A stretch of DNA of 64,000 nucleotides from a virus. Shown one piece after another: positions 48,013 to 55,493 of the stretch. Positions within the stretch are counted from its first letter, which is position 1, and every line of letters begins with the position of its first letter. The notes beneath the pieces were generated by a model. That model was given only the letters and a program-made list of their open reading frames with translations, was not told the DNA's origin and did not search any database. The position numbers and the translations under genes are program-made. The stretch covers positions 62,001 through 126,000 of IMG/VR virus record IMGVR_UViG_3300036770_008686; one strand, written 5' to 3'.

Positions 48013-48183
48013 TTATTCCAGACATATATCTTTTATACTTATCTCTTGAACAAACAAATCACCTTCGTGAACAACTTTTCTGCTTTTCTTTTTACTTTCA
48101 CTCCATGTAGACCTTATAAGGCTGCATTGGCTTTCAATTTCTTCTAATGAAGGCAAATAGGCATCTTCTTCTTTGTCATCCAT
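48013..48183 (-). CDS. Small WSExxxxxR protein (56 aa)
   Basis: 56 aa: MDDKEEDAYLPSLEEIESQC, then SLIRSTWSESKKKSRKVVHE. The pattern (P....I...C..I...WSE.E...R) occurs in small planctomycete proteins as I recall. It starts 18 bases after the acidic-tail gene and ends three bases before the peptidase start. Confidence 0.68.
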   Translation of the reverse strand: MDDKEEDAYLPSLEEIESQCSLIRSTWSESKKKSRKVVHEGDLFVQEISIKDICLE

Positions 48184-48201
48184 GACATGAACTCCTTTGT
48201 T

Positions 48202-48927
48202 TTAAAAATCGGAAACTTCATCATCATAATCTTCTTCATCATCTTCGTCTTCGTCTTCGTCTTCGTCTTCGTCTTCTTCGTAATCATCTTCCTCATCATC
48301 TAAAAACTCATCATTTTCGTCATCTTCATCTTCATCTTCATCTTCATCTTCATCGTCTTCTAAGTCCTCATCCTCATCCTCGTCCTCATCCTCGTCCTCA
48401 TCTTCATCTTCATCTTCATCGTCTAAGTCGTATTCTTCATCAATTGATTTTGCTGCTAATGGAGTAGCTTCCTCTTTTGTCTCGAGTTTACTTTTGGTGC
48501 TCTTGCCCAAAACCTTTGAAAGTGTAGCAACGCTCAAAGTATTGTCGCCCTTAAAAGTAATTTTAGTAGTACCAAAACAAATTCCCTCTCTATTGAGATG
48601 CTCCACAGCAGCATCTATTCCTACAGAATCAACAAGGGATTCAATTGCAGACACAGCTTGAGGCATGCTAATCCAAATAGGTTTTGAATCGGTTTTAGGT
48701 CTACCTTTGGATATTTGAAATCCTATATCCTTCAATATTGATGTCAAGGTTGGTATGCTAATTTTGTCAATTTTAGCCACTTTTTCACCAACTTTAAGAC
48801 CCTCAGTCTGGAGTTTTTCGGAAATTAAACCAACCTTTTTAAGGTCGGCGGCCATTTCCAGCAGACTCTTTCTAGCATCGGAGTTCTCTTTGGCCAATAG
48901 CTTCAACATGTGAGTTTTACGACCCAT
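48202..48927 (-). CDS. Protein with acidic C-terminal tail (241 aa)
   Basis: 241 aa. Residues 1-160 are helical: MGRKTHMLKLLAKENSDARKSLLEMAADL, with a possible wing (SIPTLTSILKDIGFQISKGRP). From about residue 165 to the end is a D/E tract (DEDEDED...), encoded by GAT/GAA repeats, resembling but independent of the tail at 17484-18572. Preceded by a CGGTACGT element and a sigma70-like promoter. Confidence 0.85.
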   Translation of the reverse strand: MGRKTHMLKLLAKENSDARKSLLEMAADLKKVGLISEKLQTEGLKVGEKVAKIDKISIPTLTSILKDIGFQISKGRPKTDSKPIWISMPQAVSAIESLVDSVGIDAAVEHLNREGICFGTTKITFKGDNTLSVATLSKVLGKSTKSKLETKEEATPLAAKSIDEEYDLDDEDEDEDEDEDEDEDEDEDLEDDEDEDEDEDEDDENDEFLDDEEDDYEEDEDEDEDEDEDDEEDYDDEVSDF

Positions 48928-48972
48928 TTGTAAATTCCTTTCAAATTAAAAGTCAAAAGATCAGATTCCAAG

Positions 48973-49000
48973 AATATATCCAAAAAAAAAGTATTGTCAA
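48973..49000 (-). promoter_or_regulatory. Sigma70-like promoter
   Basis: TTGACA (49000-48995), 16 bases, TATATT (48978-48973), ahead of the 48927 gene. Confidence 0.65.
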
Positions 49001-49013
49001 GAAAAAATTTTTT

Positions 49014-49049
49014 CTCTTTAGTTCGTGCAAAAACAATAAAGAGACGAAC
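49014..49049. other. Interleaved inverted repeats
   Basis: On the minus strand the order is GTTCGT, CTCTTTA, ten bases, ACGAAC, TAAAGAG. Each pair is complementary but interleaved, so only one of two hairpins can form in RNA. Located between the CGGTACGT element and the sigma70-like promoter. Confidence 0.5.
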
Positions 49050-49058
49050 GATCCAGAA

Positions 49059-49066
49059 ACGTACCG
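49059..49066 (-). promoter_or_regulatory. CGGTACGT element
   Basis: Exact copy 131 bases upstream of the 48927 gene, following the stop of the 49353-49096 gene. Rest of the 168-base gap holds the interleaved repeats and the promoter. Confidence 0.5.
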
Positions 49067-49095
49067 CAGATTTTTTTGTATTTTTTATTAAATTT

Positions 49096-49353
49096 TTAGA
49101 AAATTATTTCAACTACTAATTCAGTGGTTCCCTTTATAACTCTGTGCCATTCGCCCGCCTTAATAAAAAATTTTTTATTTATTTTTTCAGGCAACTGGTT
49201 GTCTCTCTGGATCATCCAATCATTAGTTCCAATTGGTATTATCGTTCTATCTTCTAGGTCATAATGCCACTTAAGGTCATCATCTTCTAAACTTGGATTA
49301 AATTTTCTTACTAACTTACTTCCATAATTTATTTGTTTAAAAGGCAAATTCAT
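49096..49353 (-). CDS. Cupin-like conserved phage protein
   Basis: 85 aa from MNLPFKQINYG. DDLKWHYDLEDRTIIPIGTNDWMIQRDNQLPEKINKKFFIKAGEWHRVIKGTTELVVEI fits a cupin-like pattern (WH.D.edR......W..Q.D..LP.......I..g..HR...G...L...I) frequent in marine T4-like phages. ATG follows the preceding stop by five bases. Likely metal-binding; function unknown. Confidence 0.82.
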   Translation of the reverse strand: MNLPFKQINYGSKLVRKFNPSLEDDDLKWHYDLEDRTIIPIGTNDWMIQRDNQLPEKINKKFFIKAGEWHRVIKGTTELVVEIIF

Positions 49354-49358
49354 TTGGA

Positions 49359-49916
49359 TTACCAAGGTCTAGAAGATGTTAAACCGAGTTTTTTGGCATA
49401 TCTAGATACATTACAACTCCAGTATCCCGGAGTTGTTCTATCTTTTTTCTCCGAACATTTATGTCTAGCTCTAAAACTTTTTGCTCTTTTTTTATCATTA
49501 TTTTTAATTTTTAAATTAGGATCACCAAATCTAACTTTTTTTATTCTACCACTCGGAGTCTTAACATAAACAGCAAACTTTTTATTTTCTCCAGGCGTTC
49601 TAAACGGAGAGTTTAGTCTTTTTGACTTCTTTGACTCAGTTAGATTGTCTTCCAAAATAGGAGAGTCTAAAGGAACAAGCTTGCCCTTGTAGATTGCCAG
49701 TTCACCGATATCAGTTTGTAAAAATTCTTCATCTTCTTTACAAAGAGTCAACTTGCCTTCTAAATATAGCTTTTTGGCTTCACGTATAAGATCATAGTAA
49801 GCCTTACTATGAACCCTAAAAACATTATCGTATATTGGTATTTTATTTTCTATGTGAAATTTTAAATTTTTGCTAATTTTTTTTTCTATTTTAGTGTTTA
49901 AATCATAAAAATTCAT
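49359..49916 (-). CDS. DUF5872 family phage protein
   Basis: 185 aa. N-terminal ENKIPIYDNVFRVHSKAYYDLIREAKKL, middle LQTDIGELAIYKGKLVPLDSPI, C-terminal FAVYVKTPSGRIKKVRFGDPNLKIK...KSFRARHKCSEKKDRTTPGYWSCNVSRYAKKLGL. This is the marine-phage pattern I know as DUF5872 (FGD.n..i......RRkSFRARH.C.......YWSC). Suspected virion or assembly protein because of its distribution. Divergent from 49966 across a TATATATA-rich gap. Confidence 0.85.
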   Translation of the reverse strand: MNFYDLNTKIEKKISKNLKFHIENKIPIYDNVFRVHSKAYYDLIREAKKLYLEGKLTLCKEDEEFLQTDIGELAIYKGKLVPLDSPILEDNLTESKKSKRLNSPFRTPGENKKFAVYVKTPSGRIKKVRFGDPNLKIKNNDKKRAKSFRARHKCSEKKDRTTPGYWSCNVSRYAKKLGLTSSRPW

Positions 49917-49965
49917 AACAAAAGTATATATATTGTGTATTGTTTTTTTTAAAAAGGAAAAAATT

Positions 49966-50187
49966 ATGGCAGACTATTCATTAAAATTAACACCATCGAT
50001 TAGAAATATGGACTCAGAAGGAAGTCTTGATACAAGCATATTGAATGGAGAAAGCATTCAAAGAACTGTAAATCTACTAGAAGTTGTTGACGATTCAGGA
50101 AATAAAAAAGTAATAGGAGTTGTTAAAGACGGACAACCATTCGATGATGTTGTAGAAGTAGTCGAAGATCAAGATAGCGATAATTAA
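49966..50187 (+). CDS. KLTP/SIQR family protein (copy on plus strand)
   Basis: 73 aa from MADYSLKLTPSIRNMDSEGSLDTSILNGESIQRTVNL. Closely related to 55493-55723, and the SIQR...DG..F.D frame recurs in 54939-55493. SD AAAGGAA. Preceded by TATATATA about 40 bases upstream. Probably a small virion or carbohydrate-associated component. Confidence 0.82.
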   Translation: MADYSLKLTPSIRNMDSEGSLDTSILNGESIQRTVNLLEVVDDSGNKKVIGVVKDGQPFDDVVEVVEDQDSDN

Positions 50188-50204
50188 TCTAATTATATAA
50201 AATT

Positions 50205-50243
50205 AAAAAAGGGACGGGGAGTAATCCCCGTCCCTTTTTATTT
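50205..50243. terminator. Bidirectional terminator
   Basis: A perfect 10-bp G/C stem (50211-50220 with 50225-50234), GTAA loop, flanked by A-run and T-run, so it can end both the plus gene at 50187 and the minus gene at 50259. Confidence 0.92.
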
Positions 50244-50258
50244 CAAAAAACAACAAAA

Positions 50259-50609
50259 TTACTTTGTGTACTCTTCTTCAAATTTAGAATAATATTCTTC
50301 ATCTTTGAAGCTTTTGTTTTTATACTCACTCTCCAGCTTATTAAAGTCTCTGGACTTGGAGTAATCTTTGTAGAACTTTGGTTTTTGCAAATCTTCCAAT
50401 CTAGATAAAAGAGCAAAGAGTGGAGGAGGTATGTTTTTACCACTCCTTTCAAGGTAATCCTCAGAGTTTTGAAGAGCATAGGCTATAATTTTAGCCATCT
50501 CTTGGTTAAAACTGAGGTTAAACTCACTTTGAAACTTATTCAGCTGAAAGGCTGGCGTCCTTTCTCTGTTATGGGTCGAATAAGCAGCGTCATCATTCTC
50601 TCTAATCAT
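50259..50609 (-). CDS. Hypothetical protein (116 aa)
   Basis: 116 aa, helical, acidic C-terminus (DEEYYSKFEEEYTK). SEFNLSFNQEMAKIIAYALQNSEDYLERSGKNIPPPLFALLSRL is its most patterned part. Expressed from its own promoter (50715-50743) with a 105-base leader. Unknown. Confidence 0.8.
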   Translation of the reverse strand: MIRENDDAAYSTHNRERTPAFQLNKFQSEFNLSFNQEMAKIIAYALQNSEDYLERSGKNIPPPLFALLSRLEDLQKPKFYKDYSKSRDFNKLESEYKNKSFKDEEYYSKFEEEYTK

Positions 50610-50714
50610 ATAAAAAACCTTTCATTAAAACAATAATCCATAAAAATTTATTGCTAACCTCCCTAAAAGCAAAAACCAAAAAAATCAACCAAAATCAAAA
50701 ACAAACACCAACAA

Positions 50715-50743
50715 AGTATAGAGTGAAAAACAAAAATTGTCAA
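50715..50743 (-). promoter_or_regulatory. Consensus sigma70-like promoter
   Basis: TTGACA (50743-50738), 17 bases, TATACT (50720-50715). The best such promoter in the window. The -35 overlaps the last codons of the 50991 gene. Confidence 0.75.
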
Positions 50744-50991
50744 ATTTTTGCCTCTTGCTCCATCCAAATTTCAACTATTTCCCCTACGTAACCAAGATTT
50801 TTTGCAAATCTTGTGAGATTAGAATAGGTTATTTTTCCATTGTCACCTGTCCACCTTTCGCAATAGTCAAATATCTCCTGGTCGTCATCGTGCCTCAGTC
50901 CATGAAAAAGAAGAGCCATAGTAGCCAAAGCAACCTTTGGTGATAAGTTGTCTCTTTTACAAGTGTTAATTGTTTCTAAAATTTTTGACAT
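50740..50991 (-). CDS. Hypothetical protein (83 aa)
   Basis: 83 aa from MSKILETINTCKRDNLSPKVALATMALL. Helical with a DGDNGKITYSNLTRFAKNLGY-like segment that resembles a winged or EF-like helix pair (TGDNGKITYSNL), though a full EF-hand loop is not present. Follows the RuvB-like gene by 40 bases. Confidence 0.78.
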   Translation of the reverse strand: MSKILETINTCKRDNLSPKVALATMALLFHGLRHDDDQEIFDYCERWTGDNGKITYSNLTRFAKNLGYVGEIVEIWMEQEAKI

Positions 50992-51031
50992 TCGCAATCC
51001 TCCTAGCCAAGAGGATAACGAATTACCAATC

Positions 51032-52105
51032 CTAGGTCAAAGATGACTCTAAAATTTTTCTTTTCAAAAGTTCTTCTTTTCCGTAATCTGTAATTTTTAA
51101 CCCACCCCTAGTAACTGCTATAAGCGGAGGATGATGTTCGCTTCCGCAAATAAGAGGAGGCAAAACATACTTTTCTATTTCTTCCATTTTTTTACCCAGC
51201 AAATGTTCTAATCTTTTTGAAGCAACTTTGCCATTGTCAAATAAAAACTTCAAAACTTTAACGCTAATCTCTGTCATTCCATACTCATCTATACCTTCAC
51301 TCTCTGCCACTTCTTGTGCAACTTGTTCCCACGATTTATCCTGATACATGTTCTTGTATAAAATCATATATCTTGAAAACTCTAATGCTTTTCTTGGAAT
51401 CATAGGATTATATTTGGCAACCAAATCACAAACATGATCCGGCAGTTCGGGGTGGTTGATTTTGACCACTTTACTTATTTCTTTTTTTGTTAAATAGCCC
51501 AATTCTATATTGCTAAATCTACTTTTAAATGCATCAAAAACTTTTCCTATATCAGTTGTAGCAATTATCCAACAAACTTTTTTACAATTAACCTTGTAGC
51601 CAGATTCCGTGACGAGCATAGCGTCATTTTTTTCTGTGGCCTTGAGTAAGCCTTGAATTATGTTGTTTTTAAGAGCGTGAACCTCGTCTATAAAAATAAT
51701 TGATGCAGGTAGTTTATAAAGCATATTACCTACAGGCTTTAAAGGAATATCTTGTTCTCTGAGGGAAGTATAGACCTTATAAAAGAAGTCATCTATGTTT
51801 TTAATGCTTCTCGGACTTATTTCTACAAGAGGAAGGCTCAAAGTTTTAGCAAACAGTTTAACTAAAGTAGTTTTACCAGCACTAGGTGGGCCGACAAGAG
51901 AAAAATATATTTCATTGCAAATATGATTGTCTTTTTGAAGGGCGTTATACGCCACAACACAAAGTTTTTTTATGGCTTTTCTATTTCCAACAAACTTGTT
52001 GAAAGGAGAAATTACATTATCAGGATCTACTAGATCTGAAAACCTTTTCAAATCTTGATCATTCAACTCTCGATTAAAAAATATTCTTTCTAATTGACTT
52101 TCCAA
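51032..52105 (-). CDS. RuvB-like AAA+ ATPase
   Basis: 357 aa, TTG start at 52105 with AAGGGA upstream. F.GNRKAIK..., Walker A LVGPPSAGKTTL, Walker B SIIFIDEVHAL, sensor 1 IIATTD, Arg finger FKSRF, then the lid and a winged-helix C-terminus (EKYVLPPLI...PPLIAVTRGGLKIT) as in RuvB. Drives branch migration or clamp-loading-type remodelling in phage recombination. Operon with the RNA ligase. Confidence 0.88.
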   Translation of the reverse strand: MESQLERIFFNRELNDQDLKRFSDLVDPDNVISPFNKFVGNRKAIKKLCVVAYNALQKDNHICNEIYFSLVGPPSAGKTTLVKLFAKTLSLPLVEISPRSIKNIDDFFYKVYTSLREQDIPLKPVGNMLYKLPASIIFIDEVHALKNNIIQGLLKATEKNDAMLVTESGYKVNCKKVCWIIATTDIGKVFDAFKSRFSNIELGYLTKKEISKVVKINHPELPDHVCDLVAKYNPMIPRKALEFSRYMILYKNMYQDKSWEQVAQEVAESEGIDEYGMTEISVKVLKFLFDNGKVASKRLEHLLGKKMEEIEKYVLPPLICGSEHHPPLIAVTRGGLKITDYGKEELLKRKILESSLT

Positions 52106-52137
52106 TTTATTTCCCTTTATAAGAAAAAAGAAAAAAC

Positions 52138-53145
52138 TTATTCATCTTTATATGTAAAATAATCAGGCCTAACCAAATCCCATATAATATCTTCATAAGG
52201 CTTATCATCATATAACTTGAAAAGAACGCTTGAAAATTTATATTTTTTAGCTTTTATTGCAAATTCTTTTCTGTCCTTGGACAGAATATTTTTATAAACT
52301 TTTTTACAATCTTGATCTATTTCTGAGTAATTTTTAAGTATGGATAATTTTGTTTTTTTAATCCAAGAAAAAATTTCATCCGGAACTCCTTCCAATACTA
52401 GGTCAGAACCGGACTTGAGGCAAGCCCAAATATCTCTGGAGCTGAGGCCGAACAAGACCTTGTGGATTCTAACATACTCTTCAAGCTTTATTTTAAACCT
52501 GTAGCCATCGTCAAACTTAACCACATATCCTTCAAAATTTTTAATATCTGTTTTTAATTCATCTATAGAGTTACAGTCTATTTTTTTACAAGTTTCAAAT
52601 CCAAAATAATTATCGTGTATGTCTATTTCTTTTCCAGTTGCAGTCTCTATGGCCGATAAAAGAATAAGATCCTCTTTTTTGCCGTAGTTAACAACTATTG
52701 TATTTTCTGGGTATATTATTTCAAATAAATAGGTCAAACTTTGATCTAAATTTAGATTTTTACTTTCTAATATTTTATTAGCTCTAATAGATTGTTCGCT
52801 TTCAAAACTACCCCGAGTTGCTATAAAAGGCTTATTTCTTATAAAATAAGATATACCTAAACTTCCATCTATTTTTTCATATACTGTGTATTTTTGTTTA
52901 AGCAGCAAAGAGTCAACTTGACTTTTTACTTCTGAATAATTAAAAAATTTTTTAAAACACCGACCGACGATTTGATAATCTTTGTTGACTATTAATCCTC
53001 TGCAATTGGTAGTAATTTCATTCCAAAAGCATTCATATTGAGTTTTTGGTGTATAGTTTAAAATGTAAAGATCTTCTTGTGGGTGTTTATTTTTTTTAAT
53101 AAACCCATTTTTTAACATTTCTTCTACTAAACAAGAATCAATCAT
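52138..53145 (-). CDS. T4 Rnl1-type RNA ligase
   Basis: 335 aa. NCRGLIVNKDYQIVGRCFKKFFNYSE precedes motif I YEKIDGSLG (Lys nucleophile). Motif III is LFEIIYP, motif IV is EGYVVKF, motif V is RFKIKLEEYV. This order and the N-terminal RG...KFFN are those of T4 Rnl1. Seals broken RNAs such as tRNAs cut by host defence. Adjacent to a metallophosphatase. Confidence 0.9.
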   Translation of the reverse strand: MIDSCLVEEMLKNGFIKKNKHPQEDLYILNYTPKTQYECFWNEITTNCRGLIVNKDYQIVGRCFKKFFNYSEVKSQVDSLLLKQKYTVYEKIDGSLGISYFIRNKPFIATRGSFESEQSIRANKILESKNLNLDQSLTYLFEIIYPENTIVVNYGKKEDLILLSAIETATGKEIDIHDNYFGFETCKKIDCNSIDELKTDIKNFEGYVVKFDDGYRFKIKLEEYVRIHKVLFGLSSRDIWACLKSGSDLVLEGVPDEIFSWIKKTKLSILKNYSEIDQDCKKVYKNILSKDRKEFAIKAKKYKFSSVLFKLYDDKPYEDIIWDLVRPDYFTYKDE

Positions 53146-53158
53146 GCTCTAATACTTA

Positions 53159-53851
53159 CTAAAAAGAATTTAGAGTTTCTTTATTGTGATGATCAAAAGA
53201 GATAACCTCTCCCTTTGAATGCATAATCATTTTTAATTCTGTAAAATTGATAGGGCAAGGATTTTTCTCAACACTAACTTCATAGATCCTAGCGTTGCTT
53301 TCCAAGTATCTTCTACCCAAATCAGAAAAATCAAGGTTTCCGTGAACATGGCTAAAAACATGCCACGCACCCTTACCTTGTCCATTGAAACTAAGAACCG
53401 GGTAATGGCTAAGAACAATACTTTGGTCATTTATCTTAGCTTCAAATAAGTTAGGACAAAAAATTATCTTTTTGTTCCAATCTAAATAGTAATTTCCATC
53501 ACAATCGGTATAGTTTTCAAGAAAAAAATTAAAACCAGCAAAATGGTTGCCACTACAAACATACATTTCTTTAAATGTATGTCTTTTCATTAAGGATAAA
53601 AACTCTTCTGCTCCGCCTCTTCCAAACATTATATCGCCAAGCAAAAAACCTATAGTGTTTTCATTTGCACGTTTATTCCAGTTTCCAATAAGACCTTCTT
53701 TAGCATCCACCGCAGAAGAGTAACCTCTTTTCTTCCAAATGGGCTCATCCCAAGAAGGATCATGGTTGTAATGAGTGCAACCCCAAAAAAGAATATCCTC
53801 AGGTTTTGCTTTTATTTCAAATGGTCTAAAAAGTTTGCTTTTCAAGTTCAT
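53159..53851 (-). CDS. Calcineurin-like metallophosphoesterase
   Basis: 230 aa. Metal-site motifs: FWGCTHYNHD, GFLLGDIMFG, VCSGNHFAG, IVLSHYPV, FSHVHGNLD. The first Asp is replaced by Cys-Thr-His order, still typical. It may remove phosphates from nucleic-acid ends before ligation, given the RNA ligase 13 bases downstream. Confidence 0.9.
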   Translation of the reverse strand: MNLKSKLFRPFEIKAKPEDILFWGCTHYNHDPSWDEPIWKKRGYSSAVDAKEGLIGNWNKRANENTIGFLLGDIMFGRGGAEEFLSLMKRHTFKEMYVCSGNHFAGFNFFLENYTDCDGNYYLDWNKKIIFCPNLFEAKINDQSIVLSHYPVLSFNGQGKGAWHVFSHVHGNLDFSDLGRRYLESNARIYEVSVEKNPCPINFTELKMIMHSKGEVISFDHHNKETLNSF

Positions 53852-53883
53852 AATATGTTATAGAAAAAAATAAAAAATAGTAT

Positions 53884-53954
53884 AAAAAAGAATCGGCGGG
53901 CGGACCTCACTATAGTAGATCCAAGATTCCTTGAGAAGGGTGGATGGCCGATCC
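53884..53954 (-). ncRNA. Structured RNA element ending in T-run
   Basis: On the minus strand a closing stem ATCGGC (53952-53947) / GCCGAT (53897-53892) encloses two smaller possible stems, including GGATCT with AGGTCC. It is followed by TTCTTTTTTATA. Could be a leader attenuator or a small RNA made from the CGGTACGT element at 54015. No known family was recognised. Confidence 0.4.
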
Positions 53955-54014
53955 TTTTAAAAATAGAGTTAATCTAGTAAAACTTTGTATTTTTGGACAC
54001 ACAACTAGCGTCTC

Positions 54015-54022
54015 ACGTACCG
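54015..54022 (-). promoter_or_regulatory. CGGTACGT element
   Basis: Exact copy 12 bases after the stop of the caspase gene and 163 bases before the phosphoesterase ATG. The gap 53852-54033 otherwise holds the structured element at 53884-53954. Confidence 0.55.
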
Positions 54023-54033
54023 AAAAAATTTTT

Positions 54034-54942
54034 TTATTTAATTTTAAAATCGGGTAAGAGTATTAAATTATTTTTTTTTCCATCAATAAGCAATTCTCTT
54101 GAAATTGGATTTTCAAAAACAGGTTCATTGAAAATTGAATTATTAGGTAAGCACTTAAAATAAGGTTGTTGGCCTCGTTCAATTGCGTTTTTGGAAAAAG
54201 ATTTAAGAAACTCCACAACAGTCAATTGTTCTCCGGACTGCTCAGCTTCTTTCTTTGTTTTGTTCCAAGTTGAAGCAAAAATCCCTCTAACAGTTAGTTT
54301 TTCGGCACTGCTAGACGCCAATATAAGAGCATCTTCAAAAGCATTTTGACTTAAACAATAATCTATTTCATCATTTTTTAAATCAAAAAAATTTCTAAAA
54401 AAAGTATTTTTATTAATTTCAGGCATTCTTACTTCTAAATTATAAACTCTTAATGGCTCTCCTTTTTTATCAAACCCCTCCTCTATGCCCCCAGCAGCAT
54501 GACAAGTATCTATTAAGAGTATTAACCTTTTAACTTTTCCAGCCTTAGAAATAGCTTCAACAGCTTTGCTGAATTTAAAATTACCATTCCTAGCGGTCAT
54601 GCTAAAAGACTTTCCAGATCCTCCACCGTGACTATTTACATATATTAAAAGCGTGCCATTTTCACCAACCAAAGATGTGTAATCTCTAATTTTGCTATAA
54701 ATTTCACTAGAAGTTACATTGTGAAATTTATTACAAACAAATCCTAGCTTTTTATCAACAAAAGACTCTTCCATTAATTGAAGGTTTCTTGTTCTGCCCT
54801 GCTCGTCTGTCATTGTGAAAAGAAGAGCATGATTGCTCGACTTAATATCATAAGGAAAACCGGTAAGGTCAACATCATCAGAAAAAACAAGAGAAGAAAT
54901 TAAAAAAAAAGTGATTGTAAATAAAAATTTGTGATTCTTCAT
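54034..54942 (-). CDS. Secreted caspase-like (C14) cysteine protease
   Basis: 302 aa. Signal peptide (FLFTITFFLISSLVFS, residues 5-21). Caspase fold: NHALLFTM strand, then TLLIYVNSHGGG with catalytic His105 and LILLIDTCHAAGG with catalytic Cys147, the p20 signature. C-terminal part longer than a minimal p20 domain. Such orthocaspase/metacaspase genes are common in Planctomycetes but rare in phages. ATGA overlap with the upstream paralogous gene. Confidence 0.85.
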   Translation of the reverse strand: MKNHKFLFTITFFLISSLVFSDDVDLTGFPYDIKSSNHALLFTMTDEQGRTRNLQLMEESFVDKKLGFVCNKFHNVTSSEIYSKIRDYTSLVGENGTLLIYVNSHGGGSGKSFSMTARNGNFKFSKAVEAISKAGKVKRLILLIDTCHAAGGIEEGFDKKGEPLRVYNLEVRMPEINKNTFFRNFFDLKNDEIDYCLSQNAFEDALILASSSAEKLTVRGIFASTWNKTKKEAEQSGEQLTVVEFLKSFSKNAIERGQQPYFKCLPNNSIFNEPVFENPISRELLIDGKKNNLILLPDFKIK

Positions 54943-55493
54943 GTTTTGTAATTAACCTTTACAGAAGTAATAACTTGTACTTCGACAATATAATCATTTT
55001 CATTTTTAAATTCAATCTTATTTAAGTTTAATTCTCCTTGAGAAAATATTTGAGTTTCATTCGCTTTCAAAGTAAAAATAGCAGTATCCGAAGAATTAAG
55101 TCTAACTTTTATGTTGCCATTTCCATTGGAAATTTGAACAAAAGTAGCAAAACCATTTTCTTGTGATTCTATATCCAAAACATTATCTTCAAAAGAAGAG
55201 TCTTGATTTAAAGAAAAAAGATAAGCTTTGGGGGCATTGTTGCTATCAGTATAGTCGCTCCAAACGGAGCCATCATCTTCTATAATTTCTAAAAATGCAA
55301 CATCTAGGCTGCATTGAGGAAAGGCATACCTTTTCCAGTAATTCGAATCTTCAAAAATCTCACCATCCTTCAATTGTCTATAAATACGGTTAGGCCCTGC
55401 GACATAGATACTTCTTTGAATACTATTCTCTGAAGGATTTATGTCCAGGAGCCCTTGAGTACCGTTATTTAATCTAACCCTAAATTTGCTCAT
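54939..55493 (-). CDS. SIQR-family beta-rich protein (184 aa)
   Basis: 184 aa. The N-terminus FRVRLNNGTQGLLDINPSENSIQRSIYV...LKDGEIFED is a diverged version of the 49966 and 55493-55723 proteins. The C-terminal 100 residues form a beta sandwich (FATFVQISNGNGNIKVRL...IFTLKANETQIFSQGELN). Possibly a virion protein. Sits directly between the caspase and its shorter paralogue. Confidence 0.8.
   Translation of the reverse strand: MSKFRVRLNNGTQGLLDINPSENSIQRSIYVAGPNRIYRQLKDGEIFEDSNYWKRYAFPQCSLDVAFLEIIEDDGSVWSDYTDSNNAPKAYLFSLNQDSSFEDNVLDIESQENGFATFVQISNGNGNIKVRLNSSDTAIFTLKANETQIFSQGELNLNKIEFKNENDYIVEVQVITSVKVNYKT

Noticed and set aside
50610-50714. 11-codon leader peptide (MDYCFNERFFI) overlapping the 50609 start
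   Set aside because: The SD-like AGGGAGG is about 16 bases from its ATG, too far; no regulatory codon run.
53920-53945. T7-type promoter (CACTATAG on plus strand)
   Set aside because: Only the short core matches and no plus-strand gene follows; it lies in a palindromic part of the structured element.
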